Assembly (NCBI GenBank): GCA_027579435.1
Contig: JANBPK010001299.1
Coordinates: 1-31,053, forward strand
Source: Candolleomyces eurysporus
Lineage: Eukaryota > Basidiomycota > Agaricomycetes > Agaricales > Psathyrellaceae
Direction of reading: 5' to 3'
DNA length: 31,053 nucleotides
Each line of letters begins with the position of its first letter. The stretch's first letter is position 1. The position numbers and the translations under genes were made by a program. Shown one piece after another: positions 21,266 to 31,053 of this stretch. The notes beneath the pieces are model-generated. The model was not told where the DNA came from and did no database searches. It was given only the letters and a program-made list of their open reading frames with translations.

Positions 21266-21279
21266 TTCTCCCCACCTCT
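21266..21279 (-). other. polypurine tract
   Basis: Read on the minus strand this is AGAGGTGGGGAGAA, directly next to the 3' LTR. That is the position expected for plus-strand priming in retrotransposons. Confidence 0.7.
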
Positions 21280-21399
21280 GAAAAATTAAAAAGACAATGA
21301 AGAAATAAAAAAGGACAGCGGAGCATTATGAGGGGGAAACAAAAATTAAGCAAGTGCCCATTTTGATGTAGGCGCATTAAAAACCCCAGTGGGGAAAAG

Positions 21400-24300
21400 T
21401 CAGCCGTCGGCACCAGAATGTGAATGTGTACTACCCCGACCACGTCCTCCCACCAGGTCTTGCCAAAGGTTGAGGGCTTGGCAGTCTTCCACCTCTCTTG
21501 CAGGTAGCCAAGTGTCGCATTCCGGTCCATATCCAGCCCAGCGGACCAAATATTGCATCCCTCTACCCCGTCTCCTCTCGTCTACAATTTCTTGAACTTC
21601 CCATTCCTCCGTTCCTTCCGGTGTTACCACCGGCCCCGGTCTTCTTCGTTCTCTATCTGGCCATTTGTCTGCATTGTTTTCTACCACCTTCTTCAGCCAG
21701 GCAACGTGGAACGTCGGGTGAGTGTTCGAGTGCTCCGGTAGAAGTAATGTGTAAGTTGATGTATCCAAATCACGGTCCAAAATAAGATAAGGCCCATCAT
21801 ATCTGGGCATGAACTTAGCCACTCTCTTCTGCCCCCTGGACAAGTATTCCCTCCTTCTATGTCGTGTACATAGCCAGACCTTCTCTCCAACCTCAAATTT
21901 CGGATCGTCCCCCCTCTTCTTGTTTGCTTCCGCTGCTTGATCGACTTTAGCCTTGATGAGCGCGTCTTGAGCATCCCCAACGCACTCCATCAGCTCTTCC
22001 AGCGCAGACACCGTGTCTTGTAAATTAGTCGTTTGGCCGTTCTTTACCAAGGAATAGACGAGGCGACCGGCCCGTTTTCAAAAAGAACGGTGTGTAACCT
22101 GTTGAGGCGTTAACAGTGCTCATAATAGCAAAACGTACCCTAGGCAAGGCTTTCGCCCAACCCTTTTGCGCCCGATCAACGAAATATCGCAGAGCCTGCA
22201 CTACTGTTTTATTAGTTCTCTCGCTCGAGCCNATCGGTTTGGGGATGAAAGGCTGTGGAACATTTGAGCTTGATACCCATTAATGCGTGTAGCGCACGCC
22301 AAAAGGAGGAAGTGAAAAGCTTATCTCGATCGGAGACAATGTCCTCTGGCATGCCGTTCTCGCAGTACCACCTATCGAAAAACAGCTCTGCAAGTTCCGC
22401 CGCTGTCAGTGTCGACTTGCATGGTATCAGCTGAACATCGGAGCCCAACCTGTCAGTAATTGTCAGGATTGTGTTATACCCCCCATCCACAGGCAAAGGT
22501 CCCACGAAATCCATCGCAATTGAACTACAACAGCTGTCAGGTATGGGCAGCGGATGCAGCGGTCCCGCTGGCCGTTTGGTTGAGTCCTTGTTCCTCTGGC
22601 AATCCTCGCACGCAGGGATATACCCCACCTCAAGATCCGTCCGCATGTTCGGCCAATAATAGTCGCCTCGCAATGCGGCATATGCTTTCTTGAACCCAAA
22701 ATGCCCGAGCTTGTCATGCACCAGCTGAAACAGTATTCCGCGTAGGTTCCTGAAATCGGGAACAACCAGACGGTTATTCACAAACCACAAACCACCCTTG
22801 TTAACAAACGAGGACATTCCCCGAGCGGCCGATTCAAATTTTCGGCACCACGGGTCCATGCTATACCCTTCTTGTAACAAGGTGACAAACTCCTCGTTCA
22901 TAGTCACGTCCTGGACTGATAGTGGGTCGCTCTTGGTAGGACGCGTGGTCATCAGGTCTGTGATTGCACACACGGTGTCAGCTCGATTGACGGTCAAAAT
23001 GGTACACACCAGGTAAGCTGGAGAAAACACCTCGTCACCCTCATCGGCATATTTCTCCTCAAATATCCTGTACGCCGACTCCTCAGCCGTTCTAATGTCT
23101 TCTGTGGTCGGGATCCTGGACAGCGCATCTGCAACAGAGTTGTCTTCGCCCTTGACGTACACAATGCGCCCGTCAAATTGTGACATGTATTCCATCCATC
23201 TTGCTTGGCGTCGAGAGAAATCGCGTTGCTTGTGAAAGTTCTCCAGAGTCCGATGATCGGTATAGATGAAAAACTCAGTCCCCAGCAAATCTGCTCGCCA
23301 TTTCTTTAATGCGTTGACAATAGCAAGTAGCTCCTTCTCATGTACTGGGTAGTTGAGCTCCGCACCACGAAAGGGCATGCTATCAAAGGCAACAGGACGG
23401 GCCTCCTTCCAAGAGGGCCCACATGATAGGACAGCGCCCATTCTTGTGTCGCTAGCGTCAGTAGTCACAAAAATTTTATTCAAGCCAGGGTTAGCATGAT
23501 CAATGACTGTCAGACACTCTGGTGACGTTACGAGGGCTTTTATGGCATCAAAAGCTGTCTGGTGTTTCTCCGTCCAACTTGGGAAAACCTTGTCACATTC
23601 CTTCGTTGTCAACGTGTTGAGGACGGTCGTATGGTCAGCAAGATTTGGAAGGAAATTCGCAAGGTAACGAACGAGACCCAGGAACTTGCGAACATCCGTA
23701 CTGGACGATGGCATAGGCCACGAAAGAATTCGCTCGACTTTGCTTCCATCTGGCTTGATACCATCAGCGGAAACGATGTGCCCTAAAAAGTTAATCGCAG
23801 TCTGCAAGAATTTACACTTTTTCGGGTTCAAATATAACTTGTGAGCGCGCAAGGCTTCGAGTACAAGACGAACATGCCCAAGATGTTCCTCCATTGAGCT
23901 TGACCAGATGATGATGTCGTCCAGGTAGACGTGGCAAAACTTCCCGATGTATTGCTTTAGCGCACGCGAAACACGCCTCTGATGAATGGACGGCGCGTTA
24001 CGAAAACCCATAGGCATTACCACAAACTCATACAGGCCAAACGGCGTCATTACCGCCGTTAATGGAATGTGTTTGGGCTTCACCTTTGTCTGGAAAAAGG
24101 TATTGGTCATGTCCATCACCGTGAAGTAGCGCCCCTTACCACAATCTGAGAGGATGTCATCCACACGGGGTAACGGGTTACGATCTGGAACACAATTAGC
24201 ATTAAGCTGTCGATAGTCGTTAACCCACCTTGGGGGCACGTCCGGGTCAGCCTTAGGAATTATGAATGATGGAGAAGCATAAGGGGACGATGAGGGGCGA

Positions 24301-26381
24301 ATGCGCCCTGCCGCTTCATGTTCATCTAACAATCTTTTCCAAGCTTCCCGGTACTTCCTGGGGCAGGCATACGTTCTCGTTGCTATGGTCATGTTCGCGT
24401 CTTTCAATAATATCTCCGCATGTATGTCATCAGGTAACTCAGAGACATGTGGAGGTGGCTGAAAGACATCCGCAAATTCCACCTTGAGATCTAAGAACTT
24501 CTTTTCCATTGCCAGCCTCTCTGTAGTCTCCTGAATCGCAGCTACAATATACTCAGAACCCATGCTCAAGCCTTCCTCCTGGGGAATCGTCGTTCTGATC
24601 TCCTCAAGGACCTTCTGTTGTTTCTCCCGAAAAGAAAAGAAGCCTTGTTCACGCTCTTTCTTAACAGAAGATCGCAACTTTGGTCTCTTTACCACCCGGG
24701 GAACGCCTTTGAGTAGATCAAAACCGTCCTCAGTCACAGCGGAGCGTTGGAACACGTCTACAACCACACGGTTTGATTCAAGGAATGGTAACCCTAATAT
24801 TACATCACAACATAAGTTTTTGATACAGACGGCTTTTACTGTTTTCGAGGTCCATGAATTGTCCAAGCTTGAAAGGCTGAGGCGAACCCAGTCATGCAGC
24901 TCCTGGGTCCCAGGTGAGGAGGTGTCGCTAGCGAATGTGGGTGAAATGGGATAAGGTGAACGTGCTTTTCGTCGGCGCAGGCCTAGTTTTGTCGCAGTGT
25001 CGTCGTCGATCATTACTAATGGACAACCGTGGTCAATCATCAGTAATGTTCGAGTCTGGAACTCTTCCATCCCATCGATAAATCCCTGAAAGAAGAGATG
25101 GGGTGAAGGTAATGGATCACTCACATCGTCCATCAGTTCATCCCGGTCACCTTCGGAATCCTCTCCAACTGACTCCTCCGAGTCCGATTCGAAGATGACA
25201 GAGGAACCGACCACTGCTCCAACAGGTAAGACTTTCTTCGTCGGGGACTTGAAACCTGCAGGCCTGGCGGCCATCCCCGCGGCGTCCGTAATCGGCTCGT
25301 GTTTCTTCGGGAAGCCATTCTCGCAGTCCTTGTAGCCATGACCGGCGTAGTATGCTCGGCATTTGAAACATCCACGATGCTTCTGAAGGATCTTGCGCTC
25401 TTCCTCCGTCAGCGCCGGGATCCAAACCTTTTTGGTCGTCGAGTCACCACCCGCTGGACCTCCTTGAGCAGCATTGGCACCAGAGCCGCCCCCACTACCG
25501 AACTTCTTGCCTTTCTGCTTCCGCTCCTCTAACAACCTCCGAGCCCGCTTCCTTTCGTTAGCGACACGCTGATTGACCTTGATCACATCGGCGATCCAAT
25601 CATTCAGGACATCTGCTTCCACGTTGTCCCACTCGGCACTTGCGTATTTGTCGGGTAATTTGCTCGCCAAGTAAAGCTCGTTGATGTTGTTGTGAGCCCC
25701 GGCCAAGAGGATCTCATGCAGTCGTTCGTTCAAAAAACTGGATTTGGGAGCGTCGATTAAGAGCGTGTTCCAGTGACAAACTTCATTGGCGAAATCTTCG
25801 AACGTCTCGTCCTCGCCTTGCGTCCTCCTCTGTAATTTCTTTTTCAACTCGAGGTACCATTCGTTTTCGAGTGCGTGTTTTCGAAGGATCTTCATGAAAT
25901 CCAGGAACTTCAATTTTGTCAAATCTTCACGGCGATGTCCAATCCAATTGATGGTACGCGTTTCCTCGAAAGAATCCAACACCTGTCCAACCTGTTCATC
26001 TGCCGCTACCTTTCGCTGACTGAAGTACGCAACACAACCTCGTTCCCATGTCTTCAACACGTCGGAGGTGACTTTGCCGGCAGATAAAGTGGGCGGGTTC
26101 TTGTTGCTGGAACTCCGGATCGATTTCGCAAACGTGGGGGCCATTTGTGAAGAGCGTGTAGTGACAAGTCTAGACTGGTATATATGAGCGGGAGATTCAT
26201 CTTCTGAGTCAGAAGAAAAATCGGGACTGGATTCGGGAATAAGATCATCGTCCAATTCTAGGTCCGTCAAGACTGATATGTTATCATCCTCTAGAGGAAT
26301 CAAACCTGTCTGTCGTGCCAATAGAACAAGGGCGGGATCGCAAAACGGGTTCTGGAAGACCGTTGGAGGGGTTTCCTCCAT
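21400..26381 (-). CDS. Gag-Pol polyprotein with C-terminal chromodomain (two frame breaks)
   Basis: The single gag-pol frame starts at ATG 26381. Residues counted from there: Gag with a zinc knuckle (C338, C341, H348, C353); an aspartic protease with the variant DHG triplet (450-452) instead of DSG or DTG; reverse transcriptase with FGLYEFVVMPMG and YLDD (819-822); RNase H with TTDAS (D975), HEKELLAI and YTDHRTL; and integrase with H1222, H1227, C1258 and C1261, then D1291 and D1351. The catalytic Glu lies just after an ambiguous base at 22232 that breaks the frame; omitting that base reopens it. A second shift occurs near 22040-22050. The rest runs at 22050-21400 with the integrase C-terminal barrel (VGEKVWLCTRH) and a chromodomain (EVQEIVDERRRGR...YLVRWAGYGPECDTW). 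Chromodomains direct integration to modified chromatin. The first break may be an assembly artefact; the second looks real. Confidence 0.9.
21420..21610 (-). other. chromodomain of the gypsy integrase
   Basis: The minus strand encodes EEWEVQEIVDERRRG, QYLVRWAGY and DTWLPA, then LNLWQD. The aromatic and YLVRW...GY...TWLP layout is that of chromodomains appended to fungal Ty3/gypsy (chromovirus) integrases. Confidence 0.85.
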
Positions 26382-26484
26382 GGCAGGTAATTTCCCCTAA
26401 GGGCGGGATTGAGAGGGCGTCGTGAGCACGAACGCCTTCGCTATTACTTGAAACCGAGACAGTCGTAGGTACACAAAAAAAAAG
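26382..26484 (-). other. leader between 5' LTR and gag
   Basis: This is a short untranslated leader. The bases next to the LTR (minus strand) are an unusual C plus T-run. A primer-binding site complementary to a tRNA 3' end was not recognised. Confidence 0.4.
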
Positions 26485-26648
26485 TGAAAGGCTGCTATGG
26501 TGCAGCAACACTCACAGACACGAGTTGTGTGTTACGACGTCGGATTGTCCACTTGTAAGGTAAGAGTACAAGAGAAAGAAGTAATCCCTTCCATAGAAGA
26601 GACGCGCAATATAACCGATCTAGCATATATCATGTGACCGTCCCTACA
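26485..26648 (-). repeat. 5' LTR of the gypsy element
   Basis: The 164-bp repeat matches 21102-21265 except at 26536 (G here). On the minus strand it starts TGTAGGGACGG and ends CCTTTCA, the TG...CA termini of LTRs. Confidence 0.95.
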
Positions 26649-26653
26649 AGAAG
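26649..26653. repeat. right target-site duplication AGAAG
   Basis: Identical to 21097-21101. Together with it, this marks a single integration event. Confidence 0.9.
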
Positions 26654-26679
26654 TCCACGTTCTTGGACGGTCCCGCTCA

Positions 26680-27790
26680 TTCGTTCCTGGCCTTCGAAAT
26701 CTGCGCGCCGTCACCAGCTAACTATCTGTAGGTTCCTGCCATACCTGTGTCTTTCTCATACTTACATGCTTTTCTACAGGCTACACTGGGCCAGGTCGCG
26801 ACAACATTCAAGAGAGGTGGGCAGAACTTTCAGTCCTTCCTTCAGAGTTCCATCTGCCCCCAACTCCCAACTCATTCAATTTTGCTTTACATACTCGTCT
26901 AGAGCATCACCCTGCCTGCTACTACCACCTAGGTCTTTACCAGTTTTGCCAACCGCTGCCTTGCCACCCAACCCATGACGGCTGATGAGAAAGGTGGGAA
27001 AATTCCCTTCACCACACCCTTGCTCATTCATTCCTTCCTCCAGATCCCCATGCGCTGCCCCCCNAACAACTCGGATTTGCTTTGCCAACTAACAATTTGT
27101 AGGCTCCAACCACACCCAGCTCTTCCTCCTACTTACACTCTCCCGTAGGTTACTACCCTTGGCCGGGCTGTGGCAGCATTTAAGAAAGGTGAGTGGACCT
27201 CCCTTCACCACGCTCCTGCTCATTCAATTCTTCCTCCAGAGGCCCCACAATGTGCCACCTCCCCAACAACTTGACTCTGCTTGATGCACTTGTTTAGAGC
27301 ACCTTCCTGTCTGCAATGATCACCTAGGGCTTTTAGTCTTGCTAATCATTGCCTTGTCACCCGCCTCACACCCAGGTGGCAGGAACTGACTATGCAAGTC
27401 GCAACAACTTTAACAAAGGTGGGCAGAACCCCCTTTACCACGTCCCTGGTCATTCATTTCTTCCTCCAGATCCCATGTGCCGGCGCTCAACCAACTCAAA
27501 TTCACTTCACCAACTAACTATTCATGGGCTCCAACCAAGCCCGGCTCCTCCTCGTACTCGCACACTTTTCTGCAGGCTACTACCCTTGGCAGGCTGCGAC
27601 AACATTGAAGAAAGGTGGGCAGAACTCCCTTCCGTTCCTGCTCATTCAACCCTTTCACCAGAAGTCCATGCACTGCCACTCCAACTAACTCAACTTTGCT
27701 TGATGTACTTGTTGAAGTACCGCCTTGTCTGTGACGGCTGCCCAAGTTTTCAGTCTTCCTAACCTTGCCACCTGCCCCACACCCAAATGG
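26680..27790. repeat. diverged higher-order tandem repeat (about 400 bp, two monomers)
   Basis: A block resembling GCGACAACATTNAAGAAAGGTGGGC recurs at about 26797, 26975, 27168, 27398 and 27596, spaced about 180-230 bp. Other blocks recur only every second unit. CTAACTATCTGTAGGCTCC-like text is at about 26716, 27085 and 27508. TAGAGCACCTTCCTGTCTGC-like text is at about 26900, 27290 and 27708. This gives a two-monomer unit of about 400 bp in roughly 2.5 copies. Pyrimidine-rich and non-coding as far as I can see; frames across it are chance. Confidence 0.7.
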
Positions 27791-29205
27791 CATTAATTGG
27801 TTTTGCAATGCATCATCTACTCTCCACTCCATTGAGGATTCATTACGACCCGGTATCCTACATCATGGCATGTTCGAATTTTGTCGTTCTTGCGTGTAGT
27901 AGCCCACATCTAATCCATACAATTCTGTAATCATCAAATATCCCATTGCGAATCTCATTTGTGCTCATCACCTGCAATGTAGCTTTCCGGCCCAGATGGA
28001 AAAGGGTGTTTTGTAAGGTTAAGCGCCATCCTTTCCGTTTCCAGTAGTGCAAGTGGATTTGGTCACCCCAGCTTACCCAGACCTTTGAGAACCATGGCGT
28101 GACCATTGGTGTTAGGTATCCATAACGCTACTAGTTTCTCTGTTGTGTCACAGAAACTTACTCGTATCCCCCAATGTAAGATGTGACGGCAAACCAGTTG
28201 GGTTTGCAGACCGACTTGTGCACCCTCTGTGAAGCCTAGGCTGATTCGTGCTCATACCTGCAGTAATAGGAAAAATCTGGTGACCTGCAGAATGCCTGTG
28301 CCCTCAGTTTGGAGAATATTAAGGAAATTTGAGGGGTGACTGGCGATGGGACAGGGGGCCAGTGAGGCCGCTTCCCGCCCCCACTGTGTGCTCTTGTGCA
28401 GGGAGGTAGGAATTTGGGAACGTAGGGGTCACAACAACCCACTTACCGAAATTTGTATAAAAATTAGGGTCCTGAGAGCAAATTTTGCAAAGAAAAACCA
28501 CCCAAATGATTTGCATAAAAATCCGCAAATTTTGGTCACTTTGGAAGTGGCCAATAGGCAGTTATCGGGGATTATCGAGGGTCCTAAAACTTTCTATCTT
28601 TTGCCAGGGTCCTGCCAGGCCTACCTTCGCTACCAGAATGACACATCTGGTGCCGCTATGCCGTGCCTTTCTACCCCTTTTCTGTTGGTGTATTCAAGGC
28701 AACCAAACAATGATTGAATTAAAAAGCAACTATTTCTGGTGTTAGGAATCGATGGACTCGCGTTCATTTGGAGGTCACTTTTTGCATCTGCTTAGTTTCG
28801 GAAGTCAGCCGTTCCGTGTAGAGTTGGAATTTGTCACACCATCTGGCACGTACCACCCCCAAGAACACATGAACTTCCCATCTTCACAGATGTTAATGGA
28901 CTGTGGAATCAAGAACATCCTTATGTCGCACTAGCAGACAACTCTTGCAATATCTCAGGCCCCCCTCAAGCGCCTTGGTTCCTAGTCAGTATTAAGCGAA
29001 ACCAAGTCACCATCTAGAAAGCACTATCTAGGGTACCTCTACCCATCCATACAACAGATCAAGCAATTCCACTCTCGATTCACGTCTCTCAGGTTCTCAG
29101 GAGGCCTAGAATAGTTCGACGACAAAGAAATCATAGCGGCTTATTTTGATAAACACCGATACATCATGCTTCCACTTCCGACCCCCAATTCGTTACAGCT
29201 GTCAA
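27791..29205. other. no supported gene
   Basis: There are short frames on both strands without recognisable motifs. The longest, plus 28346-28717, has no family resemblance I can name. I see no repeat or RNA structure worth calling. Confidence 0.4.
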
Positions 29206-29516
29206 AATCGTCGACATTTTCCATTTTTTCTGGTGTGCGCTCTTCCCTATATAAGATACCACATTTAGTGTAAATGAGGCAGGCCTTGGAGCTCTTGGTA
29301 TGGAGAGTAAGTGGTGGTTTGCGTTCCTCTTAAGTAGCGACGGTTCACTTACCCCAGCGTCGGGCATCTTACATAGGAGAATATTAGCCATCGTCGTCAT
29401 GGGTGGAGGATCCAAAATCAACCACCACAGCGGGATCATGACGTCATGTATCGTTTTTGGTTGCCTACTCGGAAAGGGCGCACAGCCAGAAAAAATGGAA
29501 AACGTCTACAATTCGA
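29206..29516. repeat. imperfect inverted repeat (MITE-like)
   Basis: The left arm at 29206-29246 contains CGTCGACATTTTCCATTTTTTCTGG-like text. The right arm at 29471-29516 is its reverse complement with a few mismatches. The arms are about 40 bp with a loop of about 225 bp. No clear terminal motif or target duplication was found, so assignment as a transposon is uncertain. Confidence 0.55.
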
Positions 29517-31053
29517 GCTTAGATATGAACTAGAAGAGGAGCTCTTTTCCCTGTTTTCATTTGTTATATGGTCAAGTGAGAAGAAATAGTATGCAATTCT
29601 CCCCGTTTTCCAAGCACAGGATGGGAGAATAAAGAACAAGGCCGGAAGGGAGCAGCGACGCGGTTTCCAGCAGAGTTTTTAGAAGCACTTATTTGACCAG
29701 ACGCCACAACTACAAGGGAACGTTCGTTGCTTGTGCAGGTCCGGTAGGCGTGGCTGCACATCTGATGCAAAGTGGCACTGAACCTGGTTCCCAATCACAC
29801 TACGGTATGCCGGCTGAAGCTAAACCAATCCTGCCGCCACCAAGTCTACCAGATGTTATAAGGCTTTACCTGACCATCTGCAATCCTGGAAAATCTGGTA
29901 ACCTAGATACCGATGTTAAGGCCATACACACTCTTATCTACATCTCATAGATTGCCTGATGTACTCCCACGAGTGTGGTATCTCGAGTCCGACGCTGCAA
30001 ATACTATCCAACCCTCCAGAAGTATCCCCGGCAGGTCCACGGCGTTGGTAAGCCTTGCCAGCACTTCGAAGACGGTATCGCAAGCTTTCTACCAAGAGCG
30101 ATGCTCGAAGGCAAGACTTGTCCGATGAATCCAGCAGAACGGCTTCAATCATGCACCGGCGCTTGGCTGTGCTAAACGCGGGGACCATCGGTGCTCTGGA
30201 TTTTACAATTTTGGAGATTGGCCTTATGGCTCTCGCACTCGACTCGCGCCTAGCCTCAAATTTTGCTTTGTGGTTTGCGAATGATGGCAACAAACGGATC
30301 CAAGAGGACGGCTCAATTGGGAAGACACAATCCCCACTCCGATGCTACAGTTTCATTGCCGAAGGACTCCATGCGTCTTGCCTATTCCAACAAGGATCTT
30401 TGACCACCCCCTGACCAGCTCTTCCTGGGATGCGGTCGCTCAACAGACACACTCACCGCCTTGACACCGTGTCAAGAACACAACATTCGCGAACAGTGAG
30501 CGGACACGTAATGCATGGTATTGACACTCCAGGGGCTTACTGCGTACTCGTTCGTTATTCCCCCGCCCTGTCCTAGACGTGAACAAGGTGGACTGGGCCT
30601 AGCGGGAACAAACACCTATTTGTGGGAAGGAGTTCCCAGGAGATTCACAGCCAGGGCACAGCAGTTTGGCTTGACATGGTTGAGGCCACCTGTCTTTCCC
30701 CGTCATCTCTTCACTGTGACCGCCCACCCACCTACCATCTGTCTGGTGCTCGAGTCTCTACCCATCTTCTTCTCATCATCTCAGAGAAAGGATAAACGGC
30801 TGAGGTTGAAAGTGTCGTACTCATTGTGCTACTGTTGACGACTAGTATTCTGGTGAGTACTGTACAGCTCGTGCTGTCCTCACCTATTTTCCATGTTACT
30901 AAAATGCGACCATTCTTCATATAGGGACACATGAACGTCCTCCAGGATCCGGGATGTGTATGTAGAGAATCTAGTTGCCTACCAAGTCGAAGGAGGCCTC
31001 CACCAACAACACGGTTCCGCTAGCGCCGAGCAGAGTAAGTGATGGGCCCATCG
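29517..31053. other. no supported gene
   Basis: A plus-strand frame (30055-30414) and a minus-strand frame (29934-30293) overlap extensively; neither shows a domain I recognise. One may be an exon of a gene extending outside the window, but the evidence is too weak to choose a strand. Nothing else is recognised up to the end. Confidence 0.35.

Larger units (their letters stand above)
21102..26648 (-). mobile_element. Ty3/gypsy chromovirus-type LTR retrotransposon, near complete
   Basis: The element is 5547 bp: 164-bp LTRs at both ends, a 5-bp duplication outside them, a purine-rich tract inside the left LTR and one long gag-pol frame on the minus strand ending in a chromodomain. In transcription order the 5' LTR is at 26485-26648 and the 3' LTR at 21102-21265. 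The LTRs differ at one base (21153 A, 26536 G), so insertion looks recent. I could not identify a tRNA-type primer-binding site after the 5' LTR, where a T-rich run (CTTTTTTTTTGTGTACC) follows. Fungal chromoviruses of the Tf1 type self-prime, but that is not shown here. Confidence 0.95.

Noticed and set aside
22460..25532. Many plus-strand frames inside the gypsy element
   Set aside because: They are antisense shadows of the gag-pol frame.
27349..27832. Frames of 104-137 codons in the tandem repeat
   Set aside because: They cross the repeat units without periodic protein sequence, so they are chance openings in GC- and pyrimidine-rich repeats.
29934..30414. Overlapping frames of 119 codons on each strand
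   Set aside because: They lie opposite each other, neither has a recognisable domain, and I cannot choose a strand.
1..31053. tRNA, rRNA, CRISPR or bacterial-type operon signals
   Set aside because: None seen. Regular repeats are accounted for by exon units, MITEs, LTRs and the satellite-like array.

Overview
The window looks like nuclear DNA of a mushroom-forming basidiomycete (Agaricomycetes). The evidence is short GT-AG introns of about 46-65 bp, a Plavaka-type DNA transposase, a DUF6698-type gene, a fungal TET/JBP-like dioxygenase, a JmjC-like gene and a chromodomain-bearing Ty3/gypsy element. There are no bacterial features and I found no tRNA, rRNA or CRISPR. It is a transposon-rich accessory region and most of the genes carry lesions.

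Layout. (1) 1-590: nothing recognised. (2) About 868-1700 and 3065-3911: two LTR ends of one copia-like family facing each other in inverted orientation, with a gene-poor stretch between them. (3) 3912-4300: a fold-back element with CACTG ends that abuts the right LTR copy. (4) 4566-9064, minus strand: a Plavaka transposase gene with several introns and in-frame TGA codons. (5) 10348-13264, minus strand: an unrecognised gene or gene pair. Its middle is a tandem array of phase-0 exon-intron units encoding a Pro-Val-Gly hexapeptide repeat. (6) 13465-13737: a second CACTG fold-back element with a perfect TAA target duplication. (7) Plus strand: a DUF6698-family gene (14439-16012), a JmjC-like gene (about 17183-18301) and a TET/JBP-like 2-oxoglutarate/Fe(II) dioxygenase (19253-20652). 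(8) 21102-26648: an almost complete chromoviral Ty3/gypsy element on the minus strand, with 164-bp LTRs and a 5-bp AGAAG duplication. (9) About 26680-27790: a diverged higher-order tandem repeat. (10) 27790-31053: no supported gene, one inverted repeat.

A theme crosses these elements. Many of the visible differences or disabling changes are C-to-T (or G-to-A) changes, often at CpG. The left LTR-like copy is CpG-depleted relative to the right one at about twenty sites. The two gypsy LTRs differ at a single CpG/CpA site. Several nonsense codons are TGA where CGA (Arg) fits the family or context. This is what 5-methylcytosine deamination, or a RIP-like process, would leave. It is notable that a TET/JBP-like gene (a family that oxidises 5-methylcytosine) and a JmjC-like gene lie in the same block. 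The functional link is inference. The neighbouring transposase is Plavaka, not the KDZ type with which fungal TET/JBP genes have been reported to associate.
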